The notes below the pieces were generated by a model, which worked only from the letters and a program-made list of their open reading frames with translations, made no database searches and was not told the origin of the DNA. DNA of 64,000 nucleotides, from positions 1 through 64,000 of the forward strand of contig CANXME010002655.1 in NCBI GenBank assembly GCA_948144175.1. The letters run 5' to 3'. Origin of the DNA: Closterium sp. NIES-65. Its lineage: Eukaryota > Streptophyta > Zygnematophyceae > Desmidiales > Closteriaceae. The position numbers were made by a program, and so were the translations under genes. Shown piece after piece: positions 26,601 through 39,200 of this stretch (position 1 is its first letter; the number at the start of each line of letters is the position of its first letter).

Positions 26601-27227
26601 AGTTCCAATTCTATCACCACGCACCCTCACTCTGCACCACAGGGTGACGAGGTGGCAGCAGCAGTGGTGCGAACGAGCGACCGGCTGCTCACAGAGCTCG
26701 CCCAAGCCATGCCCTCCGCTCCCTCCTCCACTCTCTCTGCACTCATTTCAGCGCCCACTCAAGTTTCAACCCTCTCCTTTCCCCCCTCACCACAGGGTGA
26801 CGAGGTGGTAGCAGCAGTGGTGCGAGCCAGTGACCGGCTGCTGACAGAGCTCGCCCAAGCCATGCCCTCTGCGCCTTCCTCTACTCTCGGCCACCACCTC
26901 CCCACCCACCCGCGACCCTCCCGTCCTCCTGCCCTTGTCTCTCTCCCTGCACCTGCCACTGCTACCACCGCTGCGACTTCTGCCACGGCTGGGAGTGAGA
27001 GGGATGATGTCACAACCACCACTGCTGCCACCACTGCTGCAACCGCTGCCACCACCGCCACCACTGCCACCACTGCCACCACCGCCACCACTGCCATGGA
27101 CGTTGATTCGCAACCTGCACTGCCGTCAACTGCCGCTGCTCCGTCGTCCGAAAGCCCGGCCAGTGAAGCCCCCACGGGTGCAGCAGCTGATGTGGACACA
27201 GGAGCAGCAGGAGCGGTGGGGGCAGGT

Positions 27228-27262
<35 letters not shown>

Positions 27263-30200
27263 GGCAGCAGCGGCGGCGGCAGGAGCAACGGCAGGGGCGT
27301 CGGGCAGTGCGAAGAGGAAGGTGGACTCGCTGGCAGCGGCTGCAGCGGAAGAGGCTGCAGGGCGAGACTCGGATGAGCCGTCGCCAGCTGTCATGCGCTC
27401 GCTGCTCTTCCTGCTCGACGTGAGTCACGCGGTCCCAGCCGACATGCCCTGTGCCCTGCTTGCTTCAGAGACAAGGGCACGCCCCGATGATCGCAGCGCT
27501 GCTGCCCGCCAGGATGCTGTGTTTCGTCACGTCAAGTTCCTTCAAATCTGAGTTCTCTCCTCCTCTCACTCATCTCCCCAGAGTCCTTTCCTCATGGAGC
27601 CCGCGAACCATCCACTGTGCCGCCGCTTGTTTCTCAACAGACCTCTTGAACTATGTGTGCTTGTGCTTCTCCTGCCCCTCTGCCCCTCCCGACCCTCCTG
27701 ACCCTCCTGCCCCTCCTCCCGCACACATCATCTCCCCAGATCCCTTTCCTCATGGAGCCCGAGAACCATCCGCTGTACCGCCGTCTGTGCAAGCTCCTGT
27801 TGAATCTGTGTTGCTTGTGCTTCTCCTGCCCCTCCTGCCCCTCATCTCTCTCCTCCCTCTCCCCCCAGAGCCCTTTCCTAATGGAGCCCAAGAACCATCC
27901 GCTGTACCGCCGTCTGTGCAAGCTCCTGTTGAATCTGTGTTGCTTGTGCTTCTCCTGCCCCTCCTGCCCCTCATCTGTCTCCTCCCTCTCCCCCCAGAGC
28001 CCTTTCCTAATGGAGCCCGAGAACCATCCGCTGTACCGCCGCCTGTGCAAGCTGCTGCTGGACCTGCCGCCACTGCCCCGCCAGCAGCTCATCTGCACCC
28101 TCGCCAGGCGAGTATTCGTCCCGTGCATGGCGGCGCTGGTGCTGATGCATCATCACTCTCGCCAGGCAAGTGTATGCATCCCTTTCCCCACTCACGAGGC
28201 GACCTTTGAGGCACCTCAGAAGTCGCCGCCTGTGCAAGCTGCTGCTGGACCCCCAACTATATTCGTGTGACTTTTGAGAATTCTCAAAAGTCACACGAAT
28301 ATACCTTCCTCTGCTGCCCCACCAACATCTCATCTGTACCCTTGCCAGGCAAGTGATTGCGTCCCTCCCTTGCATGGCGTTGCACTGTTGCACCCTCGCC
28401 AGGCAAGTTTCCGTCCCTCCCTTGCGCCCCTCCCCAGGCGAGTATCTGTCCCTTTGCATGGCGTTGCACTATTGCACTGTCGCAAGCACCAATCCTGCTA
28501 CCCTTGCTCCCTCCTCCCACGAGCATCCGCTGCAGTCTGTTAGGTCCCTGCAAAGGCACCACTCTTGCAGGACCTACTCCTCCCCTTCATCCCTGCAAGC
28601 TTCTACGAGCACGGGCACCTAAAGTACAGCACGTCATCACCATCCATGCTTCCCACCCTCCTCTCTCCTTCCCTCCCTCCCTCTCTCCCTTTCTTCCTGA
28701 CTGCCTCACTCCCTTGCTGTCAAACGGAGGAGCAAGCTCTTCACCAGCTCCCCACAACCAAGCAGTTTCGAGCGCGGGCATCTACAGCAGGTGATGGAGA
28801 CGGTCGGGCGGCGCAGCACGTGATCACCATCCATCCCTCATTCCCTCCCTCCCTCCCTCGCTCCCCTGCTTCGTCCTTCCCCCGCTTCTCACCACCTCTT
28901 CAAAACCAAGCAGCTACGAGTGCGCGCATGCGCATCTACAGCAGGTGGTGGAGACCGCACAGCATGTGATCACCATCCAGCCGTACGAGGCCCACAAGGG
29001 CAGCAATGTGTGACCGGTGGCCGCCATTCCCAACTGGCTTTACTCCTCCTTACTCTCTTCACCCTGTAGCTAACAGCTACGAGTGCGGGCATCTGCAGCA
29101 GGTGGTGGAGACGGCACTGCATGTGATCACCATTCAGCTGTACGAGTGCGAGCACAGCACACTCCAACAGCCCATAGACAGGAACACAAACACCAATCCC
29201 AGTGTCCCTGCTCCTTATTCTCCTCTCCCCCCCACGAGCAGCTACGAGCGAGCGCACCTACAGCAGATGGTGGAGACGGCACAGCATGTGATCACCATCC
29301 AGCTCTACGAGGCCCACCGCCTCGTTGACACTGTCAAGTTCGCCACTCGTGTGCTCGGGATATTCTGTGAGTGCTGCTCCTGCTGCTGCTCTTTCTGCTG
29401 CTCCTCCTGCTGCTTCTGCTCCCGCTGCTTCTTCTCCTGCTGCTGCTATTGTTGCTTCTGCTGTTGCTGCTGCTGCTGCTGCTGCTAGTGCAACTGTTGG
29501 TGTTAGGCCCCAATCTCACATTTTGTACTTGTACTTTTATATCCTAGTTTAGTGTAGTTTGCACTTTGTGTTTGGTTGGGTGTACACCCACATCCCAACC
29601 AAACCCAAATGTAATCTCCAAGCAATCTCCAACCCACCAATTGGAGATTGCCTTGGGATTACCCTTGATTCCCTAGGATTGCCTCCTGATTCCCTCCTCA
29701 TCCCTACCTTGCTCATTCCGGATGTACTTAAAGAGCTTTGAGCTCACTACTATAGTATCGATTCTAAGCTCAAGTTCTGACATGGTAATCAGAGCAGCTC
29801 AACCGCATACGCGGATCGTGATCCTCTCATCTCTGCGGATACTTGTCCCGCAAACCTCGGGGAAGCCATCGCCAATCTCGTCGCCGTTGATTCGCGACAT
29901 TCATCGGCGGAATTTCTCCCGCCAAATCTTCCCGTCACCATCGACGGAAACTTCTCTGGTAAGCGCATCGTCGGCGCTCTAACCTAACACTCGTTTTCAT
30001 CAATTCGTCACTTCTTCTCCTCGACGGGCTGCCGCCCGTCGCCCTGCAGCTTCTCGTCGGGCCGCCGCCCGTCGCCCCGCAGCGTCATCTTCGGGCTGCC
30101 GCCCGTCGCCCCGCATCTGCACTCCTACCCCCATCCCCCCTCTTTCCCGCAGCTGAACAGGTGCAGCAACGCAGCCGAGCAGCAGCGTAGCCGCGAAGCA

Positions 30201-33200
30201 GAGGGTGGTGTGTGGGGGGGTGTGTGGGAATAGGACTAGTAGGTAGTTGACACTAAATTGGCGTCTCAGTCAAATTCTCCTTCGTAAACCCTAAACCTCC
30301 GGTTCTTCAAAATCTCCTTTGGAAACCCCAAACCTCAAGTTCCTATTGGTGACTTAAGAGCGGCGCTCCGCGCGAGAAGTTAAGGGGTCTCCACCATGGC
30401 TTTCTCGTCTTCCACCATGGCGAACCCCATCACCCCGCTCCGCCTTGAAGCCGATGGCTCTAGCTCCAACTTCAAGGCGTGGAGCTACGGAGTTGACAAG
30501 CACCTCCTGAGCCGTGACGTGCAGGGCCTTGACCTCAAGGACGTCCTCCTCAACCGTGGCAAGGGGAAACAGCCCACTCTTCCCCGTGAACCGACCGAAT
30601 CTTCAAGTGATGCTGACGTGATGACGTACGAAGAAGCTGTTGAGAAGTACCGGAAGTGGGAGAAGGCCGATGCTGCCATCATCAGCGTCTTCATTGCCTC
30701 CACCCCTCCCGAACTTGTCAACACGTTCCACAACTACCCTACCTCCAACGCCATCTGGAAGTATCTCCAGGATCGGTTCATGAACAAGACGGCGGTCGGA
30801 GTGGCGATTCTCATCCCCAGCATGTTTCAAGTCCGCCTTGAGGACTGCTCAGGAATGGCTGATTACATCGCCAAGGTGCAGACCATTCATGGTGAACTCA
30901 AGGAGCTGGGTATAGTCTTCCCCGAACAAGCCCCTGCAGCCGCCCTTCTTGTTGGTCTCTCCTCGGCATATGAAGTGACGAGGAAGATGCTCCTCACGCT
31001 CTCAGCGGAAGACCTCACCTTTGCTAAGGTCTCCACCGCACTCCTCTCTGCCGAGAAAGACTCCACTGCTCAGGCCAAGGCATACGCCATCCGTGCTCCC
31101 ATGCCCCTAGCAAGTGTTGCAGCAGCCCTTGCCTCGGCGCCTTTCCAGCGCAACCGCTTTCCTCCGTGCACCTACGTCGTCAAGTATGGCAACCGCAAGG
31201 GACAAGTGTGTGGTGGCACTAACCACCCCCTTGCCACGTGCTTCAAGAAGAAAGACGACGAGTGGTATGCCATCCACGGGGTTGACAAGAAGCCGCCAAA
31301 CTGGATGCGCGCTCGTAAGGCCAATCTCGTTGAGGTCCAGGACCCCTCTTCGGCTAGTGCTAGTGACAGTGCTCCTGTTGATGTGCGTATCAACCTGTTG
31401 TTTCCTGGCACTGCCATGATTAATGAAGCCACTTCCCAGTACATCGACTCATCACAGGCACCACAGTACATAGAGTTCACACTCGACAGTGGGGCCACTC
31501 ACACTGTGCTCAAGGAGACACTCTCCTTCAAACCCTATCCAGCACCTATCCCTCTCTTGGGAGCTGACTCCAGCTTCACCACCCTAGCCAAGGGCACCTC
31601 CACAGTCCCATGCCCAGCCTTCCCTTCCGGCACCGTCACTGGCATGTGCGTGCCTTCACTACGCCACAATCTAGTGGCTCAAACAGAAATTCAGAAAGCA
31701 GGGCTACGCACCATCTTCTCGGAGAATGAGGACCACTGCGACATCATTGACCCACTCACCAACAAGGTCTTGGCCCGCTTCACCCTCAATAGCAGCGGCC
31801 TCTACACGCTACGCGTTCCTCTCCCACAGGTTTCAACCACCCAAGCACAGGCTCCCATCACACCATGCACATGTCGCAGCCTCTCCAACCCGACCATCCT
31901 CTATCATCATCGGTTAGGGCACCCAAACTTCCGCACGCTTGCTGACATGGCCTCCAAGAAACTTCTTCTCGGCCTGCCAGCCACACTTCCTCCACCACCT
32001 GACTCACCCGCTCCCACGTGCCTTGATTGCACCAAGAGCAAACTGCGCCAACAGCCCCACACTGCCTCACCCACAATCGCAGCGGCACCACTGGACCTAG
32101 TGCACATGGACGTCTGGGGCCCTGCCCCTGTTCTTGCACGAGGTGGATATCGCTACTTCCTAGTTATCGTGGATGACCACTCACGATACGTCTCTGTTCA
32201 CCTCCTCCACACTAAGGCTGAGGCTCCAGAGGTCATCATGGCGTGGGTCAAGCAGGCACAGACCACCTTTGACCTCAAGGTCAAGCGCCTTCACTCGGAT
32301 GGGGGGGGTGAATTTTGCAACGACAAGCTTAAAGCCTTCTGCTCCTCCGAAGGCATCCAGCAAAACTTCACCCTCCCTGACAGCCCTCAACAGAACGGCA
32401 TAGCTGAGAGCCGCAACCACACTCTAGTGCAGATCACTCGGTGCCTCCTCAGCCACTCCAACGCTCCACACTCTCTCTGGGGATACGCTCTCTACCACGC
32501 CGCCCTCCTCTACAACCTTTACCCCCATCCGCACCTTCCCGACACCACTCCAACCACACTCTGGCTCGGGAAAACGCCCACTGCTCGCTCTCTTCGCGTT
32601 TGGGGATGCACCGCCTATGTCCTCCTCAACCCTCAGGCTCGACGCCAGAACGGTGGCAAGCTCGGTCCCAAGACTCAAACGTGCATCTACCTTGGGCACA
32701 ACGCCGACTCACCTGACTACCTCTTCCTCAATCCCTCCACTCAACAGTTGGTCAGGAGCCGCGACGTTGTCTTTGATGAGACCCGCCCATTCTACTCCCC
32801 TTCGGGACGGGACCCTCTCCCTGATCCACCCTCCCTCGTGTGGGCAGACTTTGACGCGCCTCCCGACCTCCCGCCTGCTCCTGCCCCCTCACCTCCTCCC
32901 TCTCCTGCCATCCCACCATCTCCCTCTGAGGTCTCTGACCCGGCCTCACCGGTGTCTTCGGCGGCTGCTCCGCCCCCCCCCTCACCTTCCTCACTTCCCG
33001 CTGCGCCGCCCCCTCCGAGCGCACCTATCACCTACCATCGGCGGTCCCACCCTCCGGCCCCACCTCCTCCCCCAGTTCCCCCCACCACAGAGGAACCCGC
33101 TCTCCCACAGTCGCCCGAGCTGATCACGTACCGCCGGCGGCCCATTCCCCCACCCAAGCCTCCTAAGTCACCCTCTCCGACACCGCCTGCCCCGCCCTCC

Positions 33201-36200
33201 TCACCGGTGGCTCATGGCACCCGCTCCCATCGCGCTGCTCTTCCACTCGCAATGGTTCTTCGATACACAATGATCACACCGCCTCCTCCTGCTGGGGGGG
33301 ATGTGCCCTCTACCCTTCTAGAAGACAGGCATGAGGAGCTGTGTGATCTCCATGCAGTCATTCCTCAGCTCTCACACATCTTCCCCGATATCACTGGCTC
33401 ACCCTCCCTCAACCTCGCGGAGAACCCGACCATCCCTATCCCTCTCACCGTCCAAGAGGCTCTCTCAGGCCCTCATGCTGCCGAATGGCGTGCTGCCATG
33501 GACGCGGAGATTGCAGCATTCACTCGCAACCACTCTTTCGATGACGAGACTCCACCTCCAGGAGTCAACATCGTCGGGGGCAAGTGGTTGTTCCGTGTAA
33601 AACAGCTCCCAGACGAGGCACCGGTGTTCAAAGCGCGTTACGTAGCCAAGGGCTTCACCCAGCAGCGGTACCGCGACTTCGACCTAATCTTCTCCCCCAC
33701 ATCCAAACCTCCCACCATTCGAACGCTCATGGATGTTGCAGCTCGAGAAGACTTTGAGATCAAATCCATGGATGCCTCCTCCGCTTTCCTACAAGGACGT
33801 CTCAAGGAGACAGTGTTCATGGACAGACCAGAAGGCTTCCCAGGAGAATTCCCTCCCAACACAGTCTGGAAGCTGAATCGCCCCGTCTACGGCCTTAAAC
33901 AAGCCCCTCGCGAATGGCACAACAAGGTGAAAGAAGTCCTCCTCTCCCTGGACTTCCACCCCTCAACTGCTGACCCGACTCTCTTCATCCGTCGTCATTC
34001 TGAGCCATTCTACATCCTAGTCTACGTGGATGATTTTATCCTCGTTGCCAAGGACTCGGCCCAAATGACCTCTGTCCAGGCAGCCCTGAGCAAGGCCCTC
34101 CAGATGAAAGACCTTGGTGACCTCAAGCACTACCTGGGAATGGAGATCACTCGTGATCGCAAGGCTCGCACCATCTCACTCTCCCAGGAGTTCTACATCG
34201 ACAATGTGCTCAAGCGGTTTGAGATGGAGCTGTGCACACCTGTTGCCACCCCGCTGCCGCTGCAACACCTCCTTACAGCTCCTGCTGTACCCACACCAGA
34301 GGCCTGCTCTGAGCCATACCCGGAACTTGTTGGGTCCCTCATGTACGCCATGATGTGCACCCGACCGGACTTGGCCTACCCAGTCAGTGTTCTCTCTCGT
34401 TACGTGGCCCCGGGTCGCTTCACTAATCTTCATTGGAAGGCAGCAAAGCGGGTGCTGCGCTATCTTAAGGGCACAAAGTCCCACGTTCTCACACTCGGTG
34501 GGCTCTCCCCTCCTCGCCTGGAAGGTTACACAGACTCCTCCTGGGCTGATGACCAGACCGACCGGCGCTCCTCTCAGGGGTACTGCTTCACCCTCGGGAG
34601 CGGAACTGTCAGTTGGCGCTCCACCAGGTCGTCTGCAGTCTCCCTCTCCTCCTGTGAGGCGGAGCTCTACGCAGGCACCATGGCTGCTCAGGAGGCCCGT
34701 TGGTTCACCTTCCTACTCCAAGAGCTTGGCTTCCCTCAGTCAGCCCCCACCCTCTGGTGTGACAACCAGAGTACCATCCACATCTCTCAAGACCCTGTGT
34801 ATCACACCCGCACCAAGCATATTGAACTTCGGCACTTCTTCATTCGTCACCTTGTGCAACAAGAGCAGCTGAAGGTGGAATACGTGGCATCTGACTGCAA
34901 CCTGGCTGACCTGTTCACCAAGCCCCTTGGGAAGGTTCCCCACCATCGTCTCCTTGGCGCCATGGGGCTCTGCGCTCCTCCTTCTCCGCCATGAGTTCGA
35001 TTGACGCCTCAGGGGGGGTGTTGGTGTTAGGCCCCAATCTCACATTTTGTACTTGTACTTTTATATCCTAGTTTAGTGTAGTTTGCACTTTGTGTTTGGT
35101 TGGGTGTACACCCACATCCCAACCAAACCCAAATGTAATCTCCAAGCAATCTCCAACCCACCAATTGGAGATTGCCTTGGGATTACCCTTGATTCCCTAG
35201 GATTGCCTCCTGATTCCCTCCTCATCCCTACCTTGCTCATTCCGGATGTACTTAAAGAGCTTTGAGCTCACTACTATAGTATCGATTCTAAGCTCAAGTT
35301 CTGACAGCAACTGCCACTTCTCCTGCTGCTCGTGTTGTTTCTGCACCTGTTGTTTCTACACCTGCTGTTTTTGGTCCTGGCCCCACTTGTGCCTTGTGTG
35401 TCTTTGTGCTCTGACCACTGGTGGCAGTTGTGGCAAATGAGAAAGTCATCGGCTATTTTTTAGTCGATTAAAAAACAGTTTGTTTGACATCTCCAGACTA
35501 GGAGCAGGTTGAGCGAGTTGGAGAGACAGTTGTAAATGAGAAAGTCATCGGCTATTTTTCGAGTCGGCTTAAAAAACAGTCGCAGCAAACGAGAAAGGCA
35601 TCAGCTGCCACACTCACCCTGTCCTCTGCCCTCTGCTCTTCAATCTCCATTCACCCTCGCACAACTGTGCCTTGTGTGCCTTGTGCACCTGCTTGTGCCC
35701 CTGCTTGTGCCCCTGCTTGTGCCCCTGCTTTTGCCCCCACCCCCACCACTGGTGGCAGTCGCGGCGAACGAGAGGGGCCATCAGCTGCCACACTCGGCGT
35801 TCTACAACGATGCCCTCAACAGTGACGAGTTTGTGGACCTGGAGCAGGACTACAGCAAGTGGAAACACAGAGACAGGTGGGTGCGGTGGAGTGGGGTGGG
35901 GTCTGGTGTGGTGGGGAGGTGTGCAGTGCGGTGGGGTGGGGTGTGGTGTGGTGGGGCGAACAAGAGGGGAGGGGCCATCAGCTGCTGCACTCTTGCAACG
36001 ACGCCCTCAACAGCGATGAGTTTGTGGACCTGGAGCAGGACTACAGCAAGTGGAAGCATCGCGACAGGTGGGTGGGGTGGGGTGGGTTGCAGTGCAGTGG
36101 GCTGGCGTGAGGTACGCACCTGTGGCGAGCCTGTGGACCTGGAGCAGGACTACAGTACAGCAAGTGGAAGCACCACGACAGGTGGGTGCGGTGGGGGGGG

Positions 36201-39200
36201 CTAGGGATGGGATGGGATAAAAGGTCGAACAAAGGAGGTGAGAGAGGCAGCCCATCAACAGTGCATCGTGGAGATGTCCCACCGCTTCCACGATGCCCTG
36301 CTGGGCATGGCGCTGAGGGCGCACCCGCACATAGCGAACCTTGAACTGCAAAGCAAGATGCATGTACCGCTGTGCAGATACTTCTTCACTCCTTCTCATT
36401 TCCCCCCTTTTCCTTTCAGGTATCTGGACCCCTTCACCCTGTGCGAGCACCCATACATCCTCGAGGCAGCCAGCAAGGCAGCAGTGCTGCAGGTGGAGTC
36501 GCGGGTGGAGATGTCCCACCGCTTCCACGATGCACTGCTGGGCATGGCGCTCAGAGGGATGACAGGCGCGCACGTGGGCAACCCCTTTTGTGTGCTCATT
36601 GTTCGCCGTGATCACATTGTTGAAGACGCCATCCTGCAGGTAGGTGGCTGTGTTGGCTGCAGGTAAGGGGCTGCTATCATGCGAGAGCATGCTGTGCTGG
36701 ACGCTCAGGGGCCTCACGGGCGCGCACATGGCGAACCCCTTCTGTGTGCTCATTGTTCGCCATGATCACATTGTTGAAGACGCCATCCTGCAGGTAGGGG
36801 GTGGTGTGTGTGTGCATTGAGAGAGAGCATGCTGGCCTGTCTCTCCCAGGTTCACTGGACGTGGCTGGGCCTCCCAGGGGGCACTCAGGCGCGTACATGG
36901 GCAACAGCTTCTGTGTGCTCTTTGTTGAAGACATCATGCGGCGAGACCACATCGTTGAAGACGCCATCCTGCAGGCAGATATGGGGTGTATTGAGAGAGT
37001 ATGCTCTGCTGCCTTCGGGCCTCACCGATAGATTCGATTCTGCAGGTGGTGTGATAGATTCGATTCTGCAGGTGGTGTGATAGATTCGATTCTGCAGGTG
37101 GTGTGATAGATTCGATTCTGCAGGTGGTGTGATAGATTCGATTCTGCAGGTGGTGTGATAGATTCGATTCTGCAGGTGGTGTGATAGATTTGATTCTGCT
37201 GGTAGCCATCCTGCAGGTAGGGGTGTATTGAGAGAGCATGATGATTGCTCACTTTCAGTTTCATTGGTCTCACCTCACGTGCTCAGGGGGCTTGCAGGCA
37301 GGCAGGCGCACTGCTTTCTGCACGCATACTCCTTGACTCTCCTTCATTCAATTCAATCGCCCTTTTTCCCGTCCTGTCCGTTGCTCTTTCCTCTCCTCTC
37401 TCGTGCTCGGCGCGGTGTCATCTTGGTTCGCTCTTTTCTTTGTTTCATACTCGCTTTCCTCTTCACTCTCTTCCTCACTCTCCCGCTCACCCTCACCTTA
37501 CCCTTCTCTCCATACTCTCCTCACTACTCTCACTTCCTCTCCCCGTGCGTGCAGGTGCAACAACATGCAGGGGACTTGAAAAAACCGCTCAAGGTGAGAC
37601 GCGTCACGCACAGTGTCATCCCACCGCCCTCCTTCACACCTATTGTTCGAGTCTCAATCTCACAACCCTGATGGCAAGGCAACTGTTTCCAAAACCCTGG
37701 TTTCACCACCCTCGTTTCAACTCCTTCCAAATGTGGACTCAAATGTGCACCTCACGCCCCCATATGCACCCTCCCATATCCCCCCCGATGGGAGAGCAGG
37801 TAAAGTTTGTGGGCGAGGAGGGGGTGGACGAGGGCGGTGTGCAAAAGGAGTTCTTCCAGCTCATCATGCGCGACATTGTTGACGCTAAGGTACGTCTTTT
37901 GTGGTGCTCTATGTACGCCTCAACTCAACCGCCTCAGCCTCTAGAGGGTGGCATGCAAAAAGGTGGCTCAACCTGGACGGAGCAGAAGGAGTTCTTCCAG
38001 CTCGTCATGCGCGACATTGTTGACGCTAAGGTACGTCTTTAGAGGCACCCCACCACACCACACACACCTTTGATAAATTCATACTGTGTGTTTGGTCTCT
38101 GGAAAGGGCCTCATTGCAAAAAGGGCCTCCAGCTGCATACCTCTTTTCGATGCAACACGGCGAATCGTAAGCATTCCTACTCGAATGCTCCTTCAATAAT
38201 TAGCAGGGTCGCCAGGGTCTTGGTGCACAGCCCGTTCACTCCCCTGGCCCTCTTACCCTACTCTGCTGCATATCCTTCAGCTTCCCTCCTTCCTTCCCCC
38301 CGGTCTTTCCAGAATTGAGCAATTATTGAGTGTTTTTTGAGAATTCTCAAAAAACCCCCCTCTCTTCTGGCCCAACCTCCTCATCCCCCACGCGTTCCCG
38401 GCTGCAGTTTGGCATGTTCACGTACAACGAAACAACCCGCTCCTTCTGGTTCAGCGCATCACCCATCGACATGCCACTCGAGTTTGAGCTCGTCGGCACC
38501 GTGCTGGGACTCGCCATCTACAACGCCCACATCCTCGATATAAGCTTCCCCCTTGTGGTCTACAAGAAGCTCCTGGGGAAGAAGACCTGCCTGGACGATC
38601 TAGCCGGAGTGAGTTGCCCGTCCGTCCAGTTTCCTTTCCGGTGTCCCTTTTCCCCTATTTTTCTGCACCCCTTTTCCCTGCACTGCACACTGTACCCCTT
38701 CTCCCTGCATCCCTTCTCCCTCCGCCCCTTCTCCCGGTGCCCTTTTGTCGTGCCTCAGTCGTATGGCCTGTTTCCACGAATCTGGGGGGCATTTTTTCGA
38801 TAGGGTAAGCTGCATTGTGGCTGTTAGCTGAGCCACCAATTCTAGGCTAGTTGAAGCTCCCATGGGGAAGGCAAACCTCTCGTGCCCATGTGTGTCCCCG
38901 ACCTGTCCCCGACCTGTCCCGGACCTGTCCCCGCACCACCATTGCAGGTGGACCCGGACCTGCATCGAGGGCTCAAGGGGCTGCTGGCATTCCAGGGCAA
39001 CGTTGAGGTGAGCCCTGGCAGGTGCGGTGCACACAGGTGCAGGTATGTGCAGTTAGGTGCAGGTATGTGCAGTTAGGTAAGAGCAGGTGAGGGCAAGGGG
39101 AGGAGGGGAGGTGGGGGGGAGGTGGGGGGGAGGTTGTGCATGCATCAGGGTGTTTTTGAGAATTCTCAAAAACAGGGTGTTTTTTAGAATTCTCAAAAAC

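Larger units (their letters stand above)
28108..28470 (+). repeat. Exon 6 end copies with GC donors, interrupted by two palindromic elements
   Basis: The real exon ends CTCGCCAG/GCGAGT at 28107. Related donor copies with CCAG/GCAAGT or CCAG/GCGAGT follow near 28166, 28349, 28403 and 28438. A second copy of the exon body (CTGTGCAAGCTGCTGCTGGA) starts at 28230 and is split by the 46-bp palindrome at 28258-28303. Confidence 0.85.
29495..35306 (+). mobile_element. Ty1/copia LTR retrotransposon, looks whole and recent
   Basis: Two 288-bp LTRs (29495-29782 and 35019-35306) read identical base for base. The target duplication GCAAC occurs at 29490-29494 and 35307-35311. A primer site, TGGTAATCAGAGC, follows the left LTR at 29783, and a polypurine tract, AGGGGGGG, precedes the right LTR at 35011. 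One uninterrupted open frame fills the interior. It lies in intron 7 of the HECT ligase in the same direction as the gene. Identical LTRs indicate a very recent insertion. Confidence 0.97.
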
